A stretch of 64,000 bases of DNA, from contig JAJEIO010000049.1 in assembly GCA_022827835.1 (NCBI GenBank), positions 124,001 through 188,000 on the forward strand, read 5' to 3'. Every line of letters begins with the position of its first letter. The first letter of the stretch is position 1. The position numbers and the translations under genes were made by a program. The notes beneath the pieces were generated by a model. That model was not told the origin of the DNA and ran no database searches. It saw only the letters and a list, made by a program, of their open reading frames with translations. Positions 48,323 through 58,087 of this stretch are shown in pieces. The stretch is from Candidatus Latescibacterota bacterium (lineage in GTDB: Bacteria; Latescibacterota; UBA2968; UBA8231).

Positions 48323-49512
48323 GGCTTCGTCGCGCCCTTCAAGGAGCGGATGGGGCGATATTGGCCGTCGCTGTCGAGCACGGTGAGGAAGACCGCGTCC
48401 GAACCCTGATTATCGCTATCCCCATAGCGGAGCTCGAACCCCTCTAGGTCGATGACATCGGCGCGGCGCAAGTTGCCTAATAGGCAGGCGCGGCTGACTG
48501 CCCGGCCGCAGCCAGTGAGGGCGGCGATGGCCAAGCGGCCGGCTAGGTAGCCCTCGAACGAGACAAAGCTAGGCTCTGCTCTTGGGGCGTGGGCTGTGAG
48601 GGCACGGCGGTACGAGCCGACGATGGCTGGCTCGGTGGCCGTTGGGAAGGGCACGACCTGCGAGACTAAAACTCCAGTGCCAGTGGGGCCGAGTTCCCGC
48701 GCTAGTGCTTTACTGCCCACAAATGAGATGGTGGCAAAGATCGGGGTAAAATTTGTCTCATGCGCCCAAGCGATTAGGCTTGCGACCGGCTGGTAGGTCC
48801 CGACCAAAATCACGGCTTGGGGCTGGCCGCTGCGCAGGTCGAGCAGAGCGGTTTTTACCGCCTCGGTGTTGCGCGGATACACGCCGACCGCTACGAGCGA
48901 TAGCTCGCGGCGCACTAGGGCGCCGCGCACCCCGCGAAATCCCTCCCGACCGAAGGAGTCGTCTTGGTACATTATGGCAATGCGTTCAATGCCCAAATCG
49001 TCGGTCAGTCGGGCGACGATTTCCTCGGTTTCCTGATAGTAGGAGGCGCGCATGTTGACCACGCCGCGCCACTTGGGGTCGCGGAGAAAGCTACTGCCCG
49101 TGAAGGGTGCGATGTAGGGGACGCCAGCGTCCTCGGCAATGGGAACGGCTGCGCGCGAGGTTGGGGTGCCGACGGCACCGATCAGCGCGAAAACCCGCTC
49201 GCCTTCGATTAGCTGGCGAGTGTTGTCGATGGCGGCTTCCGGCTCGTACCCATCGTCGAGCGACACCAATTCGAGTCGTCGCCCGTGGACCCCGCCCTGC
49301 TCATTCACCTCGCGGAAGGCCGCCTGCATCCCGAGCCGCATGTTCCGGCCCAACTCCTGGGCTGGTCCGCTAAAGGCGGCGGATTGGCCGAAGAGGATAC
49401 TCCGGTCAGAGACGCCGGGCTGCTTCGACTTGAGCTCAGCCGAAAGTTCCTCGCCAAGCACAGTACTCGCCACTAGCAGCGCGGCCGCGCATCGAGCAAG
49501 CGCGTTGCTCAA
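48319..49512 (-). CDS. Peripla_BP_6-type periplasmic binding protein, probable sensory partner of the kinase
   Basis: ILFGQSAAFSGPAQELGRNMRLGMQAAFREVNEQGGVHGRRLELVSLDDGYEPE; 4-nt overlaps with genes on both sides; no permease/ATPase nearby. Confidence 0.92.
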   Translation of the reverse strand: MSNALARCAAALLVASTVLGEELSAELKSKQPGVSDRSILFGQSAAFSGPAQELGRNMRLGMQAAFREVNEQGGVHGRRLELVSLDDGYEPEAAIDNTRQLIEGERVFALIGAVGTPTSRAAVPIAEDAGVPYIAPFTGSSFLRDPKWRGVVNMRASYYQETEEIVARLTDDLGIERIAIMYQDDSFGREGFRGVRGALVRRELSLVAVGVYPRNTEAVKTALLDLRSGQPQAVILVGTYQPVASLIAWAHETNFTPIFATISFVGSKALARELGPTGTGVLVSQVVPFPTATEPAIVGSYRRALTAHAPRAEPSFVSFEGYLAGRLAIAALTGCGRAVSRACLLGNLRRADVIDLEGFELRYGDSDNQGSDAVFLTVLDSDGQYRPIRSLKGATKP

Positions 49513-49931
49513 CTATCCCTCCGCTTGACCAAGGTCAGGCAGTTCTTGTTTTGCTGTCGCTGGTAGCGGACCTCGTCCATCATGGTGCGCACGAGGTAGA
49601 TGCCGAGACCGCCCACAGTGCGGTCCTCAACCTCGGCATCCAAGTCTGGCTCTGGAGCGTCGAGGAGCGGATTGAAGGCGTGTCCGTCGTCCTCGATCTC
49701 AATGGTGATCACCTCGTCCTCTGAGGAGATGACGATCTTGATTTCGTGGGTTTGGTCGTCATCGTGCCCGTAGTTGACGATGTTGACCCCTAACTCCTCA
49801 ACGGCTAGCCCAATCTGAAAGGTGACGTCTGGTGACCAGTTTTCTTCCTCCGCTAGTTCTTCTATAGCGGCGTTGACCTTGTGCAGTTCGTCTAGTTCAG
49901 TCGCTATGAGCAGCGATCTTTGAGCGCTCAT
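49509..49931 (-). CDS. RsbW/SpoIIAB-like HATPase_c anti-sigma/serine kinase
   Basis: IGLAVEELGVNIVNYGHDD, ITIEIEDDGHAFNPL, GGLGIYLVRTMMDEVRY. Confidence 0.92.
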   Translation of the reverse strand: MSAQRSLLIATELDELHKVNAAIEELAEEENWSPDVTFQIGLAVEELGVNIVNYGHDDDQTHEIKIVISSEDEVITIEIEDDGHAFNPLLDAPEPDLDAEVEDRTVGGLGIYLVRTMMDEVRYQRQQNKNCLTLVKRRDS

Positions 49932-51097
49932 TAGTCTGTCTCACTGCGGTGAAGCGTCAGGCAGGTGACGTCGTCAAATTGCGGGGCATCGCCGGCAAAG
50001 GCCTCGACCGCCGCAAAAACCGCCTCGTTGGTAGCGCAAGCGTCCATAGGTGTCCCGTCGGTGAAAATCTCGCACAGGCGCTCTAGCTCGAACTGATCGC
50101 CATGGTCGTTTTCGGCCTCGGTGACGCCATCGGTGTACAAGACGACGCGGTCGCCGGGTTGCAGGAATATCGCGCTTTCATCGTAGGCGAAATCTGGTAC
50201 CACGCCGAGCGCTACTCCGCCGGTCGGCGGAATCACGGTCGAGCTACCGTCGGTGTGGACCACAAGCGGGGTATTGTGCCCGCCATTGGCATAGGCTAAC
50301 TCGCCGGTTTCTGGGTCGAAGGTCGCGTAAAAGACAGTCACGAACATGGCGGCGTCGTTTTCTTCTTGCAACAGTTGATTTACTTCGCTCAACACCTTGC
50401 CCGGCGAATCGAGGCCAATGGCCGAGCCCTTCAGCAGGGTGCGGCTCGACATCATAAACAGGGCCGCGGGTACGCCCTTGTCCGAGACATCGGCGACGAC
50501 GAGGCCGATGCGGCCGTCTTCGAGGGACAAGACGTCGAAGAAGTCGCCACCGACGTCTCGTGCGGGCTTCATGCTGCCGAAGATCTCAAAGCCCGACCCG
50601 GTGGGAAAACTGGTGGGCAAGATGGACTGCTGCATCTTGTTGGCCACGCTGAGTTCGTTTTGCAGGGCGACCAGCTTGTCGCGCGACTCCAGTGCCTCGC
50701 GCCACAGCTCTAGATGGTGCAAGGTGCGCTGAATGGTCACCTTCATGTCCTCGAAGTCAATGGGCTTGGTGATGAAGTCAAACGCGCCCCGGTTCATGGC
50801 CGTGCGGATGTTCTTCATGTCGCCGTACGCCGAGACGATGACCGAGCGGATGTTGGGATCCACCTTGGGGATTTGCTCTAGCAAGGTAAGCCCGTCCATT
50901 CGGGGCATGTTGATATCCGAGAGCACCATGTCGATGTCTTGCTCTTCGCTTAGCACTTCTAGGGCTTCAACGCCGTTTTGGGCAAACATAAAGCTGTACG
51001 TGCCCGAGCGAATCTCGCGGCGCATGCGCTGCCTTACTAGGTGCTCTAAATCTGGCTCGTCATCGACGACGAGGATCTTAGGTCGTAGTATTGCCAT
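49931..51097 (-). CDS. REC-PP2C (RsbU/SpoIIE-type) response-regulator phosphatase
   Basis: ILVVDDEPDLEHL, MVLSDINMPRMDGL, PARDVGGDFFDVLSLEDGRIGLVVADVSDKGVPAALFM, LYTDGVTEAEN. Confidence 0.95.
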   Translation of the reverse strand: MAILRPKILVVDDEPDLEHLVRQRMRREIRSGTYSFMFAQNGVEALEVLSEEQDIDMVLSDINMPRMDGLTLLEQIPKVDPNIRSVIVSAYGDMKNIRTAMNRGAFDFITKPIDFEDMKVTIQRTLHHLELWREALESRDKLVALQNELSVANKMQQSILPTSFPTGSGFEIFGSMKPARDVGGDFFDVLSLEDGRIGLVVADVSDKGVPAALFMMSSRTLLKGSAIGLDSPGKVLSEVNQLLQEENDAAMFVTVFYATFDPETGELAYANGGHNTPLVVHTDGSSTVIPPTGGVALGVVPDFAYDESAIFLQPGDRVVLYTDGVTEAENDHGDQFELERLCEIFTDGTPMDACATNEAVFAAVEAFAGDAPQFDDVTCLTLHRSETD

Positions 51098-51143
51098 TTC
51101 TCTTTCCCCAAGTTTGGGTTAGCCTAACGCGGCTGTCAAACGA

Positions 51144-52271
51144 TTAATTGCCCGGTTCTATCACTACCTTCATGGCTTCTTCGCCGCCGGTAATGTCGAG
51201 GCCCTCGCGGATGTCGGACAGCGGTAGCCGATGCGTGATAAAGCGATCCAAGGGCGCGACTGTGCTACGCAAGAAAGATAGCGCGGTCTTGAACTGCATG
51301 GAAGGATACGCCCACATGCCGCGGATGTCCAAATCTTTAAAACAGACGATGTGCGGGTGGATTTCCACGGCCCCTGGATCAGTGAAATGCCCCACCTCCA
51401 CGACGATGCCGCCCCGGCGCACCAAGTCGAGCGATTCCTTGAAGGCCACGGGCGCGCCGGCTGTTTCAATGACGATGTCGGCTCCCACGCCTGCGGTCAT
51501 GTCTTGGAGGGCTAGCTGCCGTTGCTCAGGGCCACCTTCTCCCATCGCGAGTACTTTATGAGCGCCCATGGCGCGGGCGAGTTCCAACCGGGCCGCACTT
51601 AGGTCGCCAGCAATAATCAAGTCGGTGCCGATGTGGCTCAGCACCGCCACCACGAGTTGGCCGATGGGGCCGGCTCCGAGGACCAGCACGGATTTGTCGA
51701 GGCCCAATCCCTCGCCGATGTGCGGAATGCCCGGACCCAAGGCGCGCTCTACGGCGCGGGTGGCCACGGCTGCTGGCTCGGTGAGCACAGCCCGTTCCGA
51801 GGACAGGTCGTCGGGGATCTTGAAGAGCCACGAATGGCCCGTCAAATGCAGATATTCGGCAAAGCCACCGCGCGGCATGGGCGCTATATCGGCACTTACG
51901 AATCCGTACACAAAGCGGTTGGAACACAGGGTGGGCCGCTGAGGCATGTGCAGGCAGTAGTAGCACCGCCCGCAGGCCCGCGACGAGGGCGTCGTGGTGA
52001 CGCGGTCTCCCACTGCGACCGGGCCGCCCACTATGGCCAAGCTATCGGCTGCGGCCGGGCCCATTTCCTCGACGATGCCGACTAATTCGTGGCCGGGTAC
52101 CACTGGAAACGGCAGGGCCATGTGGCCGGCGAACATGTGCTTATCGCTGCCGCAGATGCCAGTGCGCTCAATTTTCAATAGGACTTCGTCGTCTCCGATC
52201 TGGGGTTTGGGATACGAGCGCACGGCGATCTGGCCGGGGCCGGTCATAATCGCTGCCTGTATCTGACTCAT
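51144..52271 (-). CDS. zinc-dependent alcohol dehydrogenase
   Basis: CGSDKHMFAGHMALPFPVVPGHELVGIV, CGRCYYCLHMPQRPTLC, VLVLGAGPIGQLVVAVLSHIG. Confidence 0.92.
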   Translation of the reverse strand: MSQIQAAIMTGPGQIAVRSYPKPQIGDDEVLLKIERTGICGSDKHMFAGHMALPFPVVPGHELVGIVEEMGPAAADSLAIVGGPVAVGDRVTTTPSSRACGRCYYCLHMPQRPTLCSNRFVYGFVSADIAPMPRGGFAEYLHLTGHSWLFKIPDDLSSERAVLTEPAAVATRAVERALGPGIPHIGEGLGLDKSVLVLGAGPIGQLVVAVLSHIGTDLIIAGDLSAARLELARAMGAHKVLAMGEGGPEQRQLALQDMTAGVGADIVIETAGAPVAFKESLDLVRRGGIVVEVGHFTDPGAVEIHPHIVCFKDLDIRGMWAYPSMQFKTALSFLRSTVAPLDRFITHRLPLSDIREGLDITGGEEAMKVVIEPGN

Positions 52272-52293
52272 GCTTTTGGTCTCCTATACAATT

Positions 52294-53049
52294 CTAATAG
52301 CCAATGCTACGCATGTACTGGCGGTTGATTTGCATCTTCTCGGTTTCGGGCCGCTCGGCTTCTCCAGGGCAAACCGTGACCCAACCGGCGTATCCGGCCT
52401 CCTGCAACGCCGCCATAAATGCCGGGTAGTCGCACATGGGGCCTTCGCCCAGCTCCACGGTCTGTCCGTCTTTGAAATCGTGCAGATGCACATACGCGAT
52501 CCGCGCGGCGAAATCGCGCACAGCGTGCACCGGGTCGTAGCCCCAATGCACGGCGTGAGACATGTCCATACAGAGGCGGCACGCGTCTAGGCGACCCATG
52601 AAGCGCTTCCACTCTGCGGCGCTATCGACGAGGTGATTGATATGCGGATGAAACGTAACCACAATGCCCAAGTTTGCGCCGTACGTGGCCAGATCTTCGT
52701 ACGCAGCCGCCATCTGGTCCAATTCCGCGTCCGTACCGTTCCGACCATCTCGCCCCGGCCCTTTGGTCATAAAGGTCTCGACCCCGAGCTCGGCGGCAAA
52801 CTCGATGCGCCGCTTGTTGATCTGTTGGCTCGGCCCGTCGAGGTCCAGCGCGACATTTGGCCCGCATACGGCGGCCACTTCCACGCCAGATGCTTCGCAG
52901 AGCCGCCGCACGCGCTGGGGCGTGCCCAACCAGTCGAGCGGTTGCCGCGCCTCCCAGCCATCCCAGCCAAACGCTCGCAGGGTTTCTAGCTCTTGCGCTA
53001 GGTCGGGTGCCCGCCAGAACAGGCCGCTGTACGCCAATTTGTAGCTCAT
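52294..53049 (-). CDS. sugar phosphate isomerase/epimerase (AP-endonuclease-2 TIM barrel)
   Basis: FGWDGWEARQPLDWLGTP, VTFHPHINHLVDSAAEWKRFM, LCMDMSHAVHWGYDPVHAVRDFAARIAYVHLHDFKDG. Confidence 0.85.
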   Translation of the reverse strand: MSYKLAYSGLFWRAPDLAQELETLRAFGWDGWEARQPLDWLGTPQRVRRLCEASGVEVAAVCGPNVALDLDGPSQQINKRRIEFAAELGVETFMTKGPGRDGRNGTDAELDQMAAAYEDLATYGANLGIVVTFHPHINHLVDSAAEWKRFMGRLDACRLCMDMSHAVHWGYDPVHAVRDFAARIAYVHLHDFKDGQTVELGEGPMCDYPAFMAALQEAGYAGWVTVCPGEAERPETEKMQINRQYMRSIGY

Positions 53050-53116
53050 TTCCTACGCCTGCCTACGAAGGCTTCAATGTACCCAACCGCCGAGGTTGGG
53101 GCAAATAAAGGAGGGG

Positions 53117-54109
53117 TCACTTCCACTCAAATACCACGCCCAACGCTTCTTGTGGATTGTCGGCGAGCATGTCGTAGGTGGTTTGGCAATCGGCGGGGTT
53201 GGCGACGTGGGTGATCAGATCTTCGATGGGCAACTTGCCCGCGGCCATCAAACGCAAGACCAGATCGCGGTCTCTGGTTTTGTCCCACGGATAATAGATG
53301 TGGTCATGGTCCGGGGTTTTGGGCTGATGCGCGCCGAGAATCGCGATTTCGCGCTGGTGCACCTCGGGCAAAAAGCTCACTTCGACGGTGCCGCGCGGAG
53401 ACCCCAGCGCGACTAGGCGGCCCCCTAGTCGCGGCAGGGTCAGGGCCATGGGATAGACGGCGGGGATGCCGGTTGCTTCGATGACTACATCGGCACCATC
53501 CCCCACGCAATGCTGGCGCACGATTTCGGCGACATCTCCTGCGGTGTTGGGATTGATACAGACATCTACCCCCCGATCCTTAGCTTTGCCCAAGCGGAAA
53601 TCGTCAAGATCGATTGCAATGACCGGGAGTGCACCGGCCAACCGCGCAAAGGTCGCGGCCAATTGGCCGACAATGCCCATGCCGGTGATGGCAACGGCCT
53701 CGCCCAATTCGGGGCGACCAACCCGATGTCCGTGCAGGGCAATGGCACCCATGACCATGAATGCCGCGGCTTTGGGCGAGACACCGGCAGGTGCTTTGCG
53801 GAAATTGCCGGTCAAGACCGCGTGGCTTGCGTGGTTGCCTTGACCAGCAATGCGGTCGCCGGGTTGTATCCCCTGCACATCTTTGCCGACTTCGAGCACT
53901 ACGCCTGTGTTGCAGTAGCCGGTAGAGCGCGGAAATGTTATCGCACTCGCCGGTTCTCCGCCGTGTGCGTAGCCGTAGATTTCCGTGCCAACGCTTACGG
54001 CGGTGTAGTCGTTTTGCACCAAAATGCCGTGGTCGGGCACGTGCGGCAGTTCAAATTCCGCCAATTCGATCCGCCGGATGTCTGTGCAAATTAGTCGTTG
54101 TGCTTTCAC
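53117..54109 (-). CDS. zinc-binding dehydrogenase (MDR superfamily)
   Basis: GTG start 54109; VAITGMGIVGQLAATFARLAGALPVIAIDLDDFRLGKAKDRGVDVCINP. Confidence 0.88.
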   Translation of the reverse strand: MKAQRLICTDIRRIELAEFELPHVPDHGILVQNDYTAVSVGTEIYGYAHGGEPASAITFPRSTGYCNTGVVLEVGKDVQGIQPGDRIAGQGNHASHAVLTGNFRKAPAGVSPKAAAFMVMGAIALHGHRVGRPELGEAVAITGMGIVGQLAATFARLAGALPVIAIDLDDFRLGKAKDRGVDVCINPNTAGDVAEIVRQHCVGDGADVVIEATGIPAVYPMALTLPRLGGRLVALGSPRGTVEVSFLPEVHQREIAILGAHQPKTPDHDHIYYPWDKTRDRDLVLRLMAAGKLPIEDLITHVANPADCQTTYDMLADNPQEALGVVFEWK

Positions 54110-54374
54110 GGCCGTCTCCTTTGCAAATTCTGCCCTGTTCCTGAAGTAGTACCGCCACTCGTTAGCGTCACACCTACGGCGACAAAAATAACTTGCCAAG
54201 GGCCTGTCACCCAAACTATATCCTCATCCACCAGCTACCGCTCAGATGCCTTTCAGCAAGATGTTGACCTAATCGCCACTGGAACGTCCGCAGCTTGGGG
54301 GCGTCCCAATGGTGAGTTCATTCTGGCCGAGAATCGGGCCTTATTGCCACCCTTAGATCGCAGGAGAACCAACA

Positions 54375-56552
54375 GTGCTCAACCAAGAGTCCACCCTTGC
54401 TGGGAATCGGGCCTTGTTGCCACTGCTGATCGTCCTCGTTGCCACGGTGGCCTCCAGCCATCCCGCGCCCATCTTTGCGCCCGCTGATGCGCCCGACAGC
54501 CTCAATGTGGAACGCGTCGGCGAAATCGCACTCATCAGCCCTCCCCAAGGCGAAGACGCTCACCTCTTCCCCGACGGCACTGACCTCTATCTCGCGGGCG
54601 ACCACGCGCTGATGGGCGACTTTCGCGGCATCGTCCATATCGTCGATATCTCCGACCCTGCCAACATGCGCAAAGTAGCCGAAGTGCGCACCCCCGGACC
54701 TGCGCTAGACATAAAGATCGCGGACGATTTAGCCGTCATTGGCGTACAGGATTTCGAATCCAGCTTTGGGTTGTTGATCCTCGACATCTCCGACCCTGCC
54801 AATCCCGTCGAGCTCTCGCGGTTTGACCAGGAAAGCTGGCAAGGAGTCCACAATCTCTTTCTCCACGGCGATCGCCTCTATCTCGCGCACGGGCTGAATC
54901 CGGGCCTGAGCATTGTCGATATCTCCGACCCAACCGCGCCCTTGGTCTCGGGCTTCTGGCAGCACGAGGGCGATTTCAGCAATGTGGTCCACGACGTATT
55001 CATCCGTGACCGTCTCGCCGTCGTCAGCGATTTGTTCTCTGGCTTAGTTCTCCTCGACCTGACCGACCCCGATGCACCCACCATGCTCGCCGCGTTGCCT
55101 TTTACCGAAGGCATCCACAGCGCTTGGGCCGAGGGCGACTACGTTTACTGCAACCAAGAATTCGGCGGTTGGGAGCGGCACCTCTATGTCGTCGATATCG
55201 CCGACCCCCGGCAGCCGCAGGTCGTCCACTCTTTCGGCAGTGGCCCGCCGCCCCAAGGGCCCATTCTCGGTCCGCACAATCCTTGGGTCCACAACGGGCT
55301 GCTGTATTGGGCCTATTACGAGGCGGGCTTTCGCGTCTTTGACCTTCTTGACCCGGCGCGACCGGTGGAAATCGGCTATCACACCTATCCGGGGTTCGCT
55401 TGGAGTGTCCAACCACACGACGACGGGCTGCTCTATGTCGCCGACGGCGCGGTCGGCATCGAAGCCTTCAGGCTGAATGAGTCGGCATTCGCCATTCGCG
55501 CTGTCGCTGTCGATCCGTCCGTTGCCATCCGCGGCCGCCACCAGAGCGTGGACATCGAGGCTACGGTCGCTCCCTCGCCGCGCCGCACCACTGGGCACAT
55601 TGCACGAGTCGGCATTCGCCTCAACGGCGAGACCGCCGCACAGCCGCTCCGCGCCGAGGGCCGCACCTTTATCGGTTCGCTGCCGCTACCACCCGACCTG
55701 CCTACTGGGCGTCATCGTCTGCACGTCGAACTGGTTGACGACCAAGGCCACATTTATCCCTACAACCTTTCCTACGACCTGTATCCCGAGCGGGATTTGG
55801 AAATTTACGCGGAGACCCTAGCCGAGGGCTGGTCGCTGGTGGAGAGGGGCGAGGCCGTCCGCTTCACCGGACACCAAGGCCTGATCCTGTCCGGGAACTT
55901 CGTCTCCATCTTCGAGACGCGGACCCCTTTCGGCCCGACCGGCTATACTGCGTTGCGCTTCGCCTTCCGCCCCGACGCGGTAGAGGATTTTCCCACCAAT
56001 CGCCTAGGCGTCAACATCGGCGGACGCTCCGTGAAGATCGGGCTTGGTGGCGGGGATTCACTAGCAGTTGACCTTGCAGATAAGCGCTGGCAAACCGTGG
56101 AAATCCCCCTGTCCACTTTTGGCATATCCGACGCCGATCCCTCGTTCGAGATTGATTCAGTGCGAATCTACGGTCGTTTGAAGGGAGTGGCGTATATCGC
56201 CGATCTCGTTCTGGTCGCCGCCACACCGCCGATTGATACCGCTGTGCACGAGGCACAGATAAACGCCCGGCCAGCGGCTTTCCACCTCGCGCAAAATTTC
56301 CCCAATCCCTTTAACCAATCGACGGTGATTCGCATTGATTTGGAGGCTAGGGCTGAGGTGGAACTGGCCGTTTACAATATAGCCGGGCAGAAGGTCGCAA
56401 CGCTAGCCCAAGGGCTGTACCCGTCGGGCGCGTACACCTTCACTTGGGACGGACGCAATACCCACGGGGCTGAACTGGCTTCAGGTGTCTATTGCTATCG
56501 GCTCAGGGCCAATGGGCGGGAGCAGACGCGCAAACTGATCCTTCTCCGCTGA
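54375..56552 (+). CDS. secreted LVIVD-repeat protein with FlgD/T9SS-like C-terminal sorting domain
   Basis: GTG start, signal peptide LLPLLIVLVATVASSHP, repeated IVDISDPxxP, C-terminus NFPNPFNQSTVIRIDL...YNIAGQKVATL...YCYRLRANGREQTRKLILLR. Confidence 0.9.
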   Translation: MLNQESTLAGNRALLPLLIVLVATVASSHPAPIFAPADAPDSLNVERVGEIALISPPQGEDAHLFPDGTDLYLAGDHALMGDFRGIVHIVDISDPANMRKVAEVRTPGPALDIKIADDLAVIGVQDFESSFGLLILDISDPANPVELSRFDQESWQGVHNLFLHGDRLYLAHGLNPGLSIVDISDPTAPLVSGFWQHEGDFSNVVHDVFIRDRLAVVSDLFSGLVLLDLTDPDAPTMLAALPFTEGIHSAWAEGDYVYCNQEFGGWERHLYVVDIADPRQPQVVHSFGSGPPPQGPILGPHNPWVHNGLLYWAYYEAGFRVFDLLDPARPVEIGYHTYPGFAWSVQPHDDGLLYVADGAVGIEAFRLNESAFAIRAVAVDPSVAIRGRHQSVDIEATVAPSPRRTTGHIARVGIRLNGETAAQPLRAEGRTFIGSLPLPPDLPTGRHRLHVELVDDQGHIYPYNLSYDLYPERDLEIYAETLAEGWSLVERGEAVRFTGHQGLILSGNFVSIFETRTPFGPTGYTALRFAFRPDAVEDFPTNRLGVNIGGRSVKIGLGGGDSLAVDLADKRWQTVEIPLSTFGISDADPSFEIDSVRIYGRLKGVAYIADLVLVAATPPIDTAVHEAQINARPAAFHLAQNFPNPFNQSTVIRIDLEARAEVELAVYNIAGQKVATLAQGLYPSGAYTFTWDGRNTHGAELASGVYCYRLRANGREQTRKLILLR

Positions 56553-56628
56553 ACGCCTATCTCTGCGGGTTGGCTCAAGGCAGGTATTGGACCGGCAGCA
56601 GGCCTGCCAGAGTACAAAAAGGACGACC

Positions 56629-56862
56629 TCACAAATAGGCGATTACCAATTCGATTCCTTCGATGCGCAGGCAGTCCTGATCGTTCATCCGATTGAGTGC
56701 TATGTCGATTCGGTTGGTTCCCTGTACGACCGGGATGTCGCAGCAGGCCTGCTCCGGCGTGAGCGGCGGTTTGAAGGCAATGTACGTCGTCGAGTCGCCG
56801 TCGGAATTGAAGATTAGGCGGGGGAAGTTTGGGGAGTTCTTGGAATCGCCCAAGCTACTCAT
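56629..56862 (-). pseudogene. 77-aa ORF, possible internally deleted remnant of a larger protein
   Basis: N-part PRLIFNSDGDSTTYIAFKPPLTPEQACCDI followed directly by a C-terminal-like VVQGTNRIDIALNRMNDQDCLRIEGIELVIAYL*. Confidence 0.35.
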
Positions 56863-56987
56863 TCCAATGCTCCTTTTCAGGCCAGCATCGGGAATGGGAG
56901 TTCTTTACTCATTTCCTGACGCGCCGACAGGTCGCCCGCAGGTATAAGTACGGCGCTCAATCCGTTCGAAACCGGCATGTACCAAGT

Positions 56988-57617
56988 TCAAACCGGTCTC
57001 CCTCGCGCGATCCACTGTCTCATGGCCTCCAGAAGTTCGTTCGTCGGATAATCTTGAATATCTTCTTCCGAGAAACCGGCGTCTAGTTGGCGTTTATAGT
57101 GCCATTCTTGAAAGTCGGTGTAGGCGTTCAGGATTCTGGCCGCTCCGTCGGCCTCCTCTCCTGACTCGTTGACAAGCCAATTGCGTACCTTTCTAACTGC
57201 CTTCTGATGATCGCCTTCGTGAGATTGGATATCGAAGCCTGAGAGATCAGAAATCGCGGCCAGATACCTGTATTCCTTTTCCTCCAGAACAAGGCTCTTT
57301 TTTTCCCCTCTTTTCCCACCAGAATACTGCCGGCATCCATAATCTATTCCAAGTTCAAAAGGCATGTTTAACCTGAAGTATTCTCCCTCCTTTGTTGCCT
57401 GACATCTACTCAGATCGTGTATGGAATATTTGGAATCCTTTATTAAGTCTCGGATTTTTTCTATCCTGCTTTCCAGAGAGTCACTTCGTTCCGTTGAAAT
57501 CCTGGGATGAAAATCCAAATAAAGGATACAGAAGAGAATAGCTTGTAAAATTGGTTCATAGTCTTCATCAAAAGGGCAATTGACGAAGACACATCTCTCG
57601 AAAGGCAGCTTGGGCAA
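56988..57617 (-). CDS. TIR/nucleoside-deoxyribosyltransferase-like Rossmannoid protein, candidate effector
   Basis: CVFVNCPFDEDYEPILQAILFCI, RIEKIRDLIKDSKYSIHDLSR, RLNMPFELGIDYGC. Confidence 0.6.
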   Translation of the reverse strand: MPKLPFERCVFVNCPFDEDYEPILQAILFCILYLDFHPRISTERSDSLESRIEKIRDLIKDSKYSIHDLSRCQATKEGEYFRLNMPFELGIDYGCRQYSGGKRGEKKSLVLEEKEYRYLAAISDLSGFDIQSHEGDHQKAVRKVRNWLVNESGEEADGAARILNAYTDFQEWHYKRQLDAGFSEEDIQDYPTNELLEAMRQWIARGRPV

Positions 57618-57620
57618 TTT

Positions 57621-57845
57621 CTAACCCTTCGGAGGATACGAATCTCTACCGTATGAATTGCGCTCCCTGATTCGTCCATCGCGGCCATGGATGTACAGTT
57701 CCACATGTTGGTTTCTGGCGATTTGTATGGCCTTCTCGACGGCTTCTCTCTGAGTGTTGTAAATTCCCGAAGACCGCGATGATCCCGTGCGCCTCACACT
57801 CCATTTTCCATCCTTGGGCACCACGTGCAGATTTTTTCTAGACAT
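57621..57845 (-). CDS. DUF2188 protein
   Basis: KNLHVVPKDGKWSVRRTGSSRSSGIYNTQREAVEKAIQIARNQHVELYIHGRDGRIRERNSYG; 3 nt from the downstream gene. Confidence 0.85.
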   Translation of the reverse strand: MSRKNLHVVPKDGKWSVRRTGSSRSSGIYNTQREAVEKAIQIARNQHVELYIHGRDGRIRERNSYGRDSYPPKG

Positions 57846-58087
57846 CGGTTATCTCCTTTGTTTGCAGAGTTATTTATTTAGGTAAAACAGACCTCATTTG
57901 CTCTCGCCGCTTCGTACAGGACCGTCGCTACTTATCACATTTCGCACGTAGTAACAGATGCCGATAACCATAATCAAATGTCAAGAGGGGTGCAAAATAC
58001 TGGAGTGGCGGACCCCCTTCTATTGATCTTCTGTGAAGGATTGAGCACCCGCAAGCCCTTATGACCGTCATTGGAACGGCACCCGGC

